Made by a program: the position numbers and the translations under genes. This document shows, piece after piece, positions 55,424 to 64,000 of a stretch of 64,000 nt of DNA. Positions within the stretch are counted from its first letter, which is position 1. Every line of letters starts with the position of its first letter. The notes under the pieces are model-generated. The model saw only the letters and a list, made by a program, of their open reading frames with translations. It was not told where the DNA came from and searched no databases. Source of the DNA: Hymenopus coronatus (lineage: Eukaryota; Arthropoda; Insecta; Mantodea; Hymenopodidae); the NCBI GenBank assembly GCA_030762935.1, contig CM060900.1, forward strand, positions 288,465,784-288,529,783, given 5' to 3'.

Positions 55424-56420
55424 TTGAAAAAAATATGTGAAAGAAAGAAACCAAGTTGGATGACCGGTGGAGACTACATATACCTTGCCGGACCATCTGA
55501 AGAAAAGGACCCAAGTTCAAATGCTAAAGTATTACAGTCTAAAAATAAAGGGCAGTGGTGTAAGGCAATTAATGAAGAATTGGAGTATTTGAAGCAGAAC
55601 TGTATCTGGGAATTGGTTGAACATCCAGAAGGTGTAAAAGTCTTGAAAAATCAGTGGGTTCTTTGCCAGAAAACTGTAGCAAAAGGAAAAATCTGTTTTA
55701 AGCCTTAACTAATAGATAAAGAATATGTAATAAAACAAAGAAGTGAAGAGAGAGAAGTTCACAGCCAGCATTCCTTATCGTGAGACAGTAGGTTTTCATT
55801 TGTATTTGACTACAGCCTCATATCCTGACATTGCTTTTGTGTGAACAAAGTAGCTAGACTCATGGAAGATCCTATAAATCAAGACTGGAACTGAGTGAAA
55901 CATATCTTCAGATACTTTAAGGGTACAGTAAACTATGGAATCATCTACAAGAAAATGCAAACTTTGAAAGTCTACAGTTCCGCAGACTGTGCCAATGACA
56001 AGAACATGAGACGGTCAACAACAGGTGTTGTCACAACTCTCAGTGATGGTGCTACATCATGGTTCAGACAGTTTCAAAAATCGGTAGCAATTTCCATCAT
56101 GGAAGCAGAAATAGTAGAAGCAAGTGAAGGAGCAAAGGAGTTGATCTGCTTGAAAAGGTTGCTTTCTGAATATCTGGAACTGCCAACCAAGACAAACCTC
56201 CTACTCTTTACTTTGGCAATGTTGGTGCTGTGAATCTTTCCAAAAATTCAGCGTACCATCAAAAATCTAAGCACATAGAAGTTCAGCATTTCTCTATCAC
56301 GGAATGAGTTTTGGATGGTGACTTTGGACTGGATCACATGGAAGGAACAAACCAGTTAGCTGATTTGCTGTCCATTGGAGAGGATTTGATTTGAGATGCT
56401 GGGTGACCAGGTTGGGGTGC
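55424..56420 (+). pseudogene. Copia B RT start and RNase H
   Basis: RT start at 55545-55700: QWCKAINEELEYLKQNCIWE then LVEHPEGVKVLKNQWVL. RT core absent. RNase H at 55895-56233: KHIFRYFKGTVNYGIIY, YSSADCANDKNMRRSTTGVV (SDADWA-type Asp present as SAD), SIMEAEIVEASEGAKE (catalytic Glu) and LICLKRLL. The C-terminal GTNQLADLLS lies near 56350 in another frame. Confidence 0.85.
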
Positions 56421-56480
56421 AGAAAATTAAATTGTTAAAACTGCAATAATTTTGTTTACCAGATTTTCTTTTAGAAAAAG

Positions 56481-56697
56481 TGTTTTATATTAAAAGAAAA
56501 AAAATGTACTTGTAGCACTATCTCTATGGACAATTTCTTGAACTGTAAAACTGGTTTGGCAATGCTGTGTTCAGTGCATCTTTTTTATATGTTTTTGTCA
56601 CAAGCTAGAACTTACAAGCTGCAAGTTACAATGTATTTTTGTGTTACAAGTAAAATATAGTTGTTCAATTTAAAGCCAAATAAATATATTTTCACAA
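56481..56697 (+). repeat. 3' LTR of Copia B
   Basis: TGTTTTATATTAAAAG... to TATTTTCACA, preceded by the purine tract AGAAAAAG. Confidence 0.85.
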
Positions 56698-56704
56698 AAA
56701 GGTC

Positions 56705-57651
56705 TGCTATATAGGCATGCACTGCATTGTTTCATTAAATATCCTGGTATTTCATCTATATCTGTAGATAAGCTCTTTTTCTTTACTTTGATTATGGCTG
56801 TTGTCTCATTCTCAGGTACTGGTTTTAGATAGATACTATTAGAGATTTTATTTACTTTGACTTCCTTATTATTGGTATTATTTTGCAATGGTGTCATTCT
56901 AATTGCCCACTGAAACAAAATTACTATTAAGTATATCTCCTATGCTTGATGGATTACTTATTATGATGTTATTTGAAATATTTTCCACTATATTAGACCT
57001 AGAATTGCCCCCTTCTTTATTATATTCCAGCATGCTTTATTTTTAGAACTAAATATTTGGTTGTCTGTAAAGTTAGTTTTAGCAGATTTTTTAAAATCAT
57101 TCTTAAGTGAGGTAGTTATAGTGATTTTTTTTATTTTTTTAAGAAATTGCAGTTGCCTATATGAGCTTTGAATTTCTTTACAGTTCCACATTTTCTTTAT
57201 GTTTGGTTGTTTATGTAGCTTTACTTTTTTAAAAGGAAATGCTATGTTCAAATAATGGTTAAGATTTTCATGAAATCATTGAATTTTGCATTTACTGTGT
57301 ATGAGCTATATACCTTTTTCCATGACTATTAATTAGTGACTAAGAGTAGTCATTGTTAGAGTCAGAGTAGTATCTTCTGGTAAATTAGTCCCTCCACATT
57401 TTCATGTTTTGAATGTTAGTTTCAATAAAAAACTATTGTGGGCAGATAAGCTGTATCAAAGTTTGATAAGCTGTGTTCACCTATGCTATTGTTCATTATT
57501 ATATAACTGATGGCTGTCCTGTTTCCTGCTATTCTCATTGGGCTATTGATGTAATCTGCTATATTGAAAGATGTTGGTACAGATGTGTTGTGGTTTTTAA
57601 CAAATTTACATTTAAATATCCACATAATATAACTTTCCTATTTCCTTTATA
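56705..57651 (-). pseudogene. LINE copy C endonuclease end and start of RT
   Basis: Endonuclease end: FNIADYINSPMRIAGNRTAI then YIIMNN (57590-57480), like the family's VNFPTRI...IDYI.TN; the SDH motif is lost. Linker: NKACWNIIKKGAI (57040-57000). RT start: SIYLKPVPENETTAIIKVKK and STDIDEIPGYLMKQC (56865-56730). The Copia LTR follows directly. Confidence 0.75.
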
Positions 57652-58387
57652 ATAAACCTGCAACACTGATTCAGATTTATCTATAAATTTCTCAAAGCCC
57701 TTACATGCTATGCAATATATGCATATGCATATAACAACTTAAACATGTTTATTTCAAAAACAGTGTGTTTTTCTTCATTAAGATGTAATGCATTTTAGCA
57801 CCATTTGAATTTTATATTTTTTGTACAACAATCACATATCCCCTATGACTATACTTGTCTGTACAGTAAATATCAGCTACTATAAAGTTATTAAATACAT
57901 ATTATCATTTTATGCAATGTTCAGTTATATTATTTTTGTGTTTGTTTAATGAATTAATGAGAATCTTAATGTTTCTAAGCTTATTGTTAATACATTGCAC
58001 AATTTGTTTAAAAAAATTACTATTTAATAAATGATTGCCTTCAGATTTTTTGCAAGTCACTAATTCATTGGTCCCCCTAGCCCCTCAATGGATTATCCTC
58101 CAATGTCCTTTCCTGTCTGAGAGAAGTAAATATGTTGCATAATAATCTGCCAAAATGTTGGATCCTCTGTTCTTTAAATGCAGCGCATCTTTCCTAAAAA
58201 CTCTCTGTTGTGAATATAATACTTACCATCCACCATTATATAGCTTTTTACACTGCAGAGCCAATTTAGTTCTCTGTTGATCCTTGCAATTCTTCTATTT
58301 GGTACATCTCTTCTCCAAAGAATGCCACTTAACACCACTTTTGTTGCAGGAGATGCTTTCTTGATGGTGGTAGTCAAATCCATTATA

Positions 58388-58496
58388 CAGGGTGTATATA
58401 AATGAATATTGGGGTTTTAACTCTTTATAATATTTATTACATTCAACTTACAGTTATAAATGATATGTCAAATGAAAAAGCAACTCAAACAGTTTT
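58388..58496 (+). repeat. Left terminal inverted repeat of the mariner
   Basis: 109 bp, starts CAGGGTGTATATAAATGAAT. Confidence 0.95.
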
Positions 58497-58568
58497 GTTT
58501 GTTGGCATAAGTGCGCATGTGCGTGCAATGTTTCTGCCGCAATCCGCTAGACAGCGGTAGTAGCAAAG

Positions 58569-59615
58569 ATGACAACTAGTAAACAGAAAGTGTTTTGTGT
58601 TTTGCAGTATGCAAAGACCGAATCTGTGGTTACTGTGCAACGTGCGTTCTTTAGTAAGTTCGGTTGTGATCCTCCTAGTGATAAAAACATCCATAGATGG
58701 TATAATCAGTTTGAAAATACTGGCTGCCTTTATAAAGGGAAGAGCACAGGACAACCAGGAGTAAGTGATGAGACTGTTTAGCGAGTGAGAGAGTCGTTCA
58801 CTTGTAGCCCAAAGAAATCAGTCTGGAAGGCTAGTCATGAATTACAAGTTTCTGTGTCGACTGTTTGGAAAGTTGTAAGAAAACGCTTACAGCTACGTCC
58901 TTACTGTTTACAGTTATTACAGGCTCTAAAGCTGACAGACCATGGATTACATGCCAAATTTGCAAACAACATGTTGTTTCATGACGATTTTGTGGATTGT
59001 GTTGTCTTCAGTGATGAATCGACCTTTCACCTTAGTGGACATGTTAACACTCATAATGTGCGCATCTGAGGTTCAGAAAATCCTCACAAGATGGTACAAA
59101 TGCAACGAGATTCCCCTAAAGTGAATGTTTTTTGTGCCTTATCCCGGCGAAAAGTTTATGGGCCTTTCGTTTTTGGTGAGCCTACTGGAACTGGCACTTC
59201 TTACCTTGATACACTAGAGCAATGGCTCTTCCCTCAGTTGGAAGAAAATGAGCCAGAGAACTTCATTTTCCAGCAGGATGGTGCGCCACCTCACTGGCAT
59301 AATGAAGTACACGATTGGTTGAACGTCACTGTACCCGAGCGCTGGATAGGCCACAAGGGCCCCAATGACAGGGGTTGCTATGCATGACCTCCACATTCTC
59401 CTCACCTAATGCCATGCGATTTTTACCTTTGGGGCTTCATCAAGGATCGTGTGTACATGCCTCCGCTACCAGCTGACCTCCCTGAATTAAGAAACCGGAT
59501 TGAAGCAGCTGTTGCTACAATTACTGAATACACACTTATCAACATTTGGGAAGAACTCGGCTATAGACTTGATGTGTGCCATGTGACAAAGGGTAGTCAC
59601 ATTGAACATTTATAA
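58569..59615 (+). pseudogene. mariner/Tc1 transposase with three in-frame stops
   Basis: The start MTTSKQKVFCVLQYAKTESV opens an N-terminal helix-turn-helix region (VQRAFFSKFGCDPPSDKNI, HRWYNQFENTG). TAG at 58779-58781 comes next, then SVWKASHELQVSVSTVWKVV (second HTH). Catalytic blocks are VFSDESTFHLSG (first Asp), FIFQQDGAPPHWH (second) and HSPHLMPCDFYLWG (third), with 46 residues between the last two. TGA at 59067-59069 and 59385-59387 stand where relatives have Trp. It ends VCHVTKGSHIEHL. No frameshift. All three catalytic Asp remain. The family (DDE_3-type, Tc1/mariner superfamily) is common in arthropods and horizontally mobile. Confidence 0.92.
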
Positions 59616-59625
59616 GCTTCTTGGT

Positions 59626-59734
59626 AAAACTGTTTGAGTTGCTTTTTCATTTGACATATCATTCATAACTGTAAGTTAAATGTAATAAATATTATAAAGA
59701 GTTAAAACCCCAATATTCATTTATATACACCCTG
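59626..59734 (-). repeat. Right terminal inverted repeat of the mariner
   Basis: 109 bp, two mismatches to the left arm when inverted. Confidence 0.95.
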
Positions 59735-60285
59735 TATCAGCCATCATTTTGTCTGCAGGAACAGCCTTGTATCATTAATTATACGTGTATGCACTGCTTC
59801 AATCTTAGGTTTATATTTGCTAAGTCCATCTTTCCTACTATGTGGTTGAGTTTATTTGCTTTGATACCCAGAGAACAATACTTTGTGTTCTTGTATTTTT
59901 ACACTCCTCATCAGAATTTAATCAACCATTACAATAACCTCAGCATTTCCACTATTACCTTTCCGAGCCAGTTGATCATGGGTGGCTGTATCTACATTGT
60001 TTAACACATTGTATTCTTACACTGCACAGTTTCTATTGTTCCTACATTCCTCATGGTGTTATGCGTGGTCTATGATTTACCTTTCATGATGTTGATAAAG
60101 CTTGCATTTTCTTCTTGTGTAATTAATTTAGCTAGGTTTTCATCCTTCAGCAATTGAATTTCTAACTGAGTACCTTTTAAGTCTTCCTTTTCTGCCATTA
60201 GCAATTGAATGGGTAGCTGAGAAATCTTAAAATCCTGGTTTAACATTTTTATTATCAACTGAAGGAACACTATCACTTCTGCCTG

Positions 60286-63020
60286 GTATGTCCTACTGGC
60301 TGCTGACTATATTTTTTCCTTTTCTCAAGTTCTGTGATGCTTTCACAATTGCCTTTATTTCCTTTTGTTCACACATCATTAATTTGTGTCTTACTATTAT
60401 TCTTTCTCACCTCACTCACAGAATTACTGTTGAGTTTCATGTTCATTTTGAGTCACACTCCCCATCATGACTCCATTGTGTATTATAATGTACAAACTGT
60501 AGTTGTTGACCTCTCTTTCTATTGGTCCTAATCCTCACCCATGCATGCCTGTAGTAGCTTTCATAGTTTTCCATTCCACTACTAAATCCTATACTGTATG
60601 CAGGAAACCAATGAGCATGACATTTTAAACCAGAAAGGCAGTACCAAAATAAACATTTTGAGGATAGAAACAAGGGTTTTAGAAGCTTTCTATACATTAT
60701 AACTACAGTATGTACAAACATATGATATTTTTTCACTCAGCATTTTTAAAATATTGTAAGTATGTGCATGTTAGTTTTTGTTTTTATGTACCAGTACCTA
60801 CTTGTTAATTTAGACCTACATAACTACTTGTTTTATGATTTACATTTTATTTTGAATAACATATAAAGATGTTTCATAAAATCAGTTTTCAATTATTCAT
60901 ACAGCACTCTCATATTGTACTGAACCTGTGAACTCATGCGGCTAATCTCAAAATACAGAGTCTTCTACTATACTTTGTTTTTCTATATTCTGTATACATG
61001 TTTTTTTCAGAACTTTTCTGTGACATGGAGGGCAACAAACAAGCTACAGCTTTTCATAGTGACTCTTGGTTTTGAGACACAAATAGCATGCACTTGTTAT
61101 TGGCAAACAACAAACGTTTTATTTTCTGATAGTGTTTGATGCCTGCTTTTATTACATATGGCACCACAGGTGAAACAACAAACTTATTTATGCTTATGCA
61201 TGTGTGCACAGAATATAAAAAGTTAATCACAACCTCTTTCTTTTCCTACATGCAAGAATGTAATGGTAATGTCATAAATGAGATATCCAAAGTACTAATG
61301 ATTCAGATATTGTGCCCTCTGAAGAAATGCTCACTTTTGTATCTGTGTAGGTGCACAAAGACCTCTCTCAGTATATGGAAAAGCACAGCATTGGTTTGGA
61401 ACTTTGGAATGTGCAGTTATTTGTATTCTAACTCCTTTGAGGCCTAGCATATTGTCATCAATGAGGGTTCTTCATAGAGTTACTTACATGAAAACAATGA
61501 AATAATCTTGATCTCTAAGAGAGCAGATACATTTTGGCTCTTGCATATTTTGGAGAAGAGAAAAGTGCCTTTCTCTTGGCACCAGGACATTCAGTCTATG
61601 AGTTTTTTTTATAATGGTGTCACCAAGAGAATTATGGTACAACTTATTTTTCTACATACCTGTGAAAGGGAGAATAATTATGATTCATAATATTTGCAAT
61701 CAATGCCTGCTTTGCTTAATAGTGCACATTTTTGTATTAAAATGGAATTTTTTTTGGCAGACTTTGTTTAGCATAAGATTTATGTATTTCTATGAATTAA
61801 AATGAATGTATAGATGTGCATTGAGATAAGTAAAGCTAAACTTCTTTTATGTCAGATTTTCACTGAGACTCAAATGGATTTTTAGCTTTGTGTAATACAT
61901 TCTTAAATTACTTATTATATTAAATTTATGTTTCACAGCTTTGGGTGAAATGTAAAACACAAACAAACATCTGTTCACTTATATTATCCTGTATTGGCAG
62001 ACAGTTTTGCAAAATATTTAGGGATGACTCTGTTATGCTAATATTGTACATCAAAATACTATCACTGGTACTAGAAAATCAGCTTAATTTAATAAGAAAA
62101 TGTGATTGTTAATAGAAAATGGTTACAACTTGCACTATATCATATGAGGCTCAACTAGGAATTAATGACAATTTGGCTTTAAGGGGACATGTGACTAAAA
62201 ATGATCAAAAATCATATTTTGTAAACATCAGTCCATACTAATGTATACACTTTTGAGAAGCTCCCCAATGAATTTTATAGCAAAACTATTATTCTAAGTG
62301 GATTTTGAAATATAAATAGCCTACCACTGCACATGTGCCATGCCCCTTTTTACAAAATGGTTTCTCCTGAGTGTATTTCTTCCATTTTTGATGTGCAAAT
62401 GTTTTGAACTGGCATCATTTAGTGAAAAATTAGTGTGTTTTGGGTATGTACAAGAGAAGATAGGCTCAAGAGTGTTGAAAATTAAAAAATAAATGTAAGG
62501 AAAGAAAGTACAAGGTGGCAACATTATATGTGGTATTGGCGAACTTAGTAGCGGAAAACTCAAATCATTCAAATATAAATTTAGGCCTGCCCAGAAAATT
62601 ATATGTATTTATGTATTGTGGATGTGTAACAAGAAAGAATGATGGCAATTATTTTATAAATATGCAGTAAGGTAAGCTTATCTTCACAAATTGTTAACAG
62701 ATGCCAAACCTTAGCATGGATTCTGTAGTGATTGGTTCAAGTATGAAAAGGCACAAAACAATGGTGAATCAAAGGTTCATAAACATATCTTACTTGAGTT
62801 ATAAATAGCAGAAAACCCACACTCAAATCCAGAACTACTAAAACCATGCATCCATGGCAAAACTCAAAACCCAAATGTAAGTCTGAATGCTTTAAACCCG
62901 GGGCTTATAGTACTTGTGACATTTTAAGTCACCATTGGGGTACCACATCTCAAAATAATTTGAGGTCTCCTGGCAAACTGGCAAACATGCAAGTCAGATG
63001 AGGAATTTAATGCTGTCTCA
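60286..63020. other. No gene recognised; old repeat pieces
   Basis: AT-rich. Contains the diverged copy (61128-61175) of the 22585-22635 repeat and a candidate TTAA-GGGGACATGTGAC transposon end at 62179. Open stretches up to 103 codons (61136-61447) show no known domain. Confidence 0.5.
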
Positions 63021-63027
63021 GCATTTT

Positions 63028-63258
63028 GACATGGTAGCTCAGCTGTTAGAACAACTGGCTAGAGACCAGGAGATCCGTGGTTCAAATCTTGGCTATGACA
63101 TTGAATTTTTCAGTCTGACTCTACCTATCCAATTATAGCATTTGTTCACTATTGTATAAAGAAGGTGGGATTCGGTCTGTTCATGAGTGCCTCAATTTTA
63201 TCTGTTTCCCTTTGAATGCTTAATTTAATATTTCTGAAATTGATTAAATAAATAATAA
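63028..63258 (+). repeat. tRNA-derived SINE
   Basis: A tRNA-like head at 63028-63100 has A box TGGTAGCTCAGCTGTTAGA and B box GGTTCAAATCTTG. The acceptor arms pair except for one mismatch and one G-T. An unrelated body follows, ending in ATTGATTAAATAAATAATAA. The tRNA-like part lacks a convincing anticodon arm and the fused tail marks it as a SINE. Confidence 0.7.
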
Positions 63259-63259
63259 C

Positions 63260-64000
63260 AGCTAAGGCAGATATAGCTGGCTGAAATTTCATTTCAGAAA
63301 CGTTCAAGCTGTTATTTTCTACATCTATACTTAATGTTGAAATATTTGCTATTAAACAGGTTATTCCTCAGCAACTTTTTAAAGACTTTAGTAGTTTTAA
63401 AGATTGTGTTTCTGCTTTAGAATCGCTTATTTAATTTTAAGTACTTAATTTAAAGACAAAATATAAAATTGGTCAAATTATTTTGGATTCTTGAACATAA
63501 CATTACAGACAATAAAATTGTAGATTAATTAGTAAAATTAGGCACAGAAAAGGGAGATATCTTTGTCTGCAGTTGGCCACAAACTCATAGGACATTAAAA
63601 AAGTTAATAGCTGATAAATGGTAGCAGCTAAAAGCTGCAAAACCTCTTCAAGTACTACAATATTCAGAAAAGTATACCAAAAAAAATCCCTGATTCTTTC
63701 ATATTAATGTTTCTATAACAGTTACTATCTGGTCAGGTCACATATCAAGCTAAACAAATACACAGAATTGATATTAAAAATGACTCCTACAGTGATTTTG
63801 GAGAGCAGGATTCAGTATATCACTTGTTTTGACTGTCTAATGTGAAGTGAGCTCTATTCCAAGTTAATTATAAACACTTTTGAAAGCCCCATAAGTATAG
63901 CTCTTTGTTAAGCAAACCATGGCCAAAAGTTTGTAAAATAATTGTTAAAATGTATTTCAAAATGTAAAAAGAAAATTTAATGTAATAATTTAAAATCTCA
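63260..64000 (+). mobile_element. 3' end of a LINE with RNase H (plus strand)
   Basis: The end of an RNase H-like region is readable at about 63495-63600 (HNITDNKIVD, VKLGTEKGDIFVCSWPQTH). Then KKLIADKW, KTHRIDIKND and DFGEQDSVYHLF at 63770-63830, which matches the Cys-rich tail C.CGE.DS..HLLF with the cysteines lost, and PWPKVCKIIVKMYFK at about 63920. R1/I/Jockey-group LINEs end this way. Opposite in strand to the similar piece at 1-889. Cut by the window end. Confidence 0.6.

Larger units (their letters stand above)
53627..56697 (+). mobile_element. Copia retrotransposon copy B, internally deleted
   Basis: Both LTRs (53627-53841 and 56481-56697) are flanked by AAAGG (53622-53626 and 56698-56702), a 5-bp target duplication. 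The primer site GGTTATGGGCCCAG follows the 5' LTR. Gag is heavily decayed (53900-54690); integrase and C-terminal parts, the RT start and the RNase H are open in pieces. The middle of integrase and most of RT are deleted, giving 3.07 kb instead of about 5 kb. The host sequence on both sides is one LINE reading region. Confidence 0.85.
58388..59734 (+). mobile_element. mariner/Tc1-type transposon with 109-bp terminal inverted repeats, recent
   Basis: 1347 bp, flanked by TA (58386-58387 and 59735-59736). Left repeat 58388-58496 and right repeat 59626-59734 differ at only two positions. The transposase occupies one frame (58569-59615) and is spoiled only by three stops, so the insertion is young. 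It sits in the ORF1 of LINE copy C. Confidence 0.93.
58174..60276 (-). pseudogene. LINE copy C ORF1: coiled coil plus SGNH-like esterase
   Basis: The first part (60276-60070) is Leu/Gln/Lys-rich (LPIQLLMAEKEDLKGTQ, IQLLKDENLAKLI), in keeping with a coiled coil. After decayed sequence and the mariner insertion, the frame reads MDLTTTIKKASPATKVVLSG, then ILWRRDVPNRRIARINRELN. This matches the SGNH hydrolase segment (VV.SGILPRRDV...I..IN..L) found in ORF1 of CR1-like LINEs; the esterase is thought to help membrane or RNP interactions. The catalytic Ser (GDS block) lies in the unreadable part. Confidence 0.6.
52306..60285 (-). mobile_element. CR1-type LINE copy C, nearly full length, split by two insertions
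   Basis: The minus strand gives a continuous element once two inserts are set aside (Copia B at 53627-56697, mariner at 58388-59734). It has ORF1 with a coiled coil (60276-60070) and an SGNH-esterase-like part (58383-58174), the endonuclease (about 58100-57420), the EN-RT linker (57251-56988) and RT start (56918 to about 56705). RT continues at 53541-53335, then 53200-53003 and about 52860-52630 with the thumb, and a C-terminal tail reaches about 52310. About 3.6 kb of LINE sequence. All parts are broken by frame changes. Confidence 0.83.

Noticed and set aside
61136..61447. 103-codon plus-strand frame
   Set aside because: AT-rich, low coding quality, contains part of an old non-coding repeat.
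63028..63100. Possible functional tRNA gene
   Set aside because: Acceptor mismatch, no convincing anticodon arm and a fused SINE body.

Overview
This is an AT-rich, intron-like eukaryotic window, almost certainly from an arthropod and probably an insect with a large, transposon-swollen genome. Evidence: no bacterial gene organisation; one host exon with a clear splice acceptor; and a mobile-element mix typical of arthropods (R1-like, Jockey and CR1-like LINEs, a Penelope-like element with a GIY-YIG nuclease, Copia with a half-tRNA-iMet type primer site, Gypsy, mariner/Tc1, two piggyBac types, several tRNA-derived SINEs). The species cannot be named from the sequence.

The only host gene I can support is the terminal exon of WDR44 (Rab11-binding WD-repeat protein), 41368-42483 on +. 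It encodes the whole C-terminal WD propeller in one exon. No upstream exon is recognisable, so the 41 kb to its left is probably one intron (or part of it) filled with mobile elements.

Layout. 1-22.1 kb: minus-strand R1-like LINE pieces, opened by a 5'-truncated CR1-type LINE (about 890-3370), a TTAA-flanked DNA transposon (3455-7007) and a Copia element (7254-20289). The Copia element itself holds an 8.5-kb block with a second, distant copy of the same transposase-like family, a Jockey LINE and a Penelope-like element. 22.9-26.5 kb: a dead mariner next to a deleted Gypsy copy with one LTR. 27.5-31.3 kb: a SINE, a microsatellite and a second CR1-type LINE. 32.5-34.2 kb: a piggyBac pseudogene of PGBD2/3 type. 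34.3-40.6 kb: a complete-length but dead Gypsy element, minus strand, with a small DNA transposon nested in its 3' LTR. 40.7-41.1 kb: a SINE with a perfect 12-bp target duplication. Then the WDR44 exon, a Tc1/mariner relic with a SINE (44.1-46.5 kb), an element with inverted repeats over 200 bp long surrounding a degenerate tandem array (47.27-49.16 kb) and a PGBD4-like piggyBac pseudogene (50.0-51.6 kb). 52.3-60.3 kb is a third, nearly full-length CR1-type LINE on the minus strand, split by a Copia copy and by a very young mariner with 109-bp inverted repeats. The last 1 kb holds a SINE and a plus-strand LINE 3' end.

The observations most worth following are: (1) the 3.55-kb TTAA-flanked DNA transposon at 3455-7007, whose protein belongs to a widespread but poorly described family with an RNase H-like pattern, with inverted termini and inward-facing subterminal repeats; (2) the long-inverted-repeat element with an internal minisatellite; (3) the nested order of insertions, which can be read because interrupted LINE reading frames resume on the far side of each insert. 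Every mobile-element protein in the window is broken by stops, frameshifts or lost catalytic residues.
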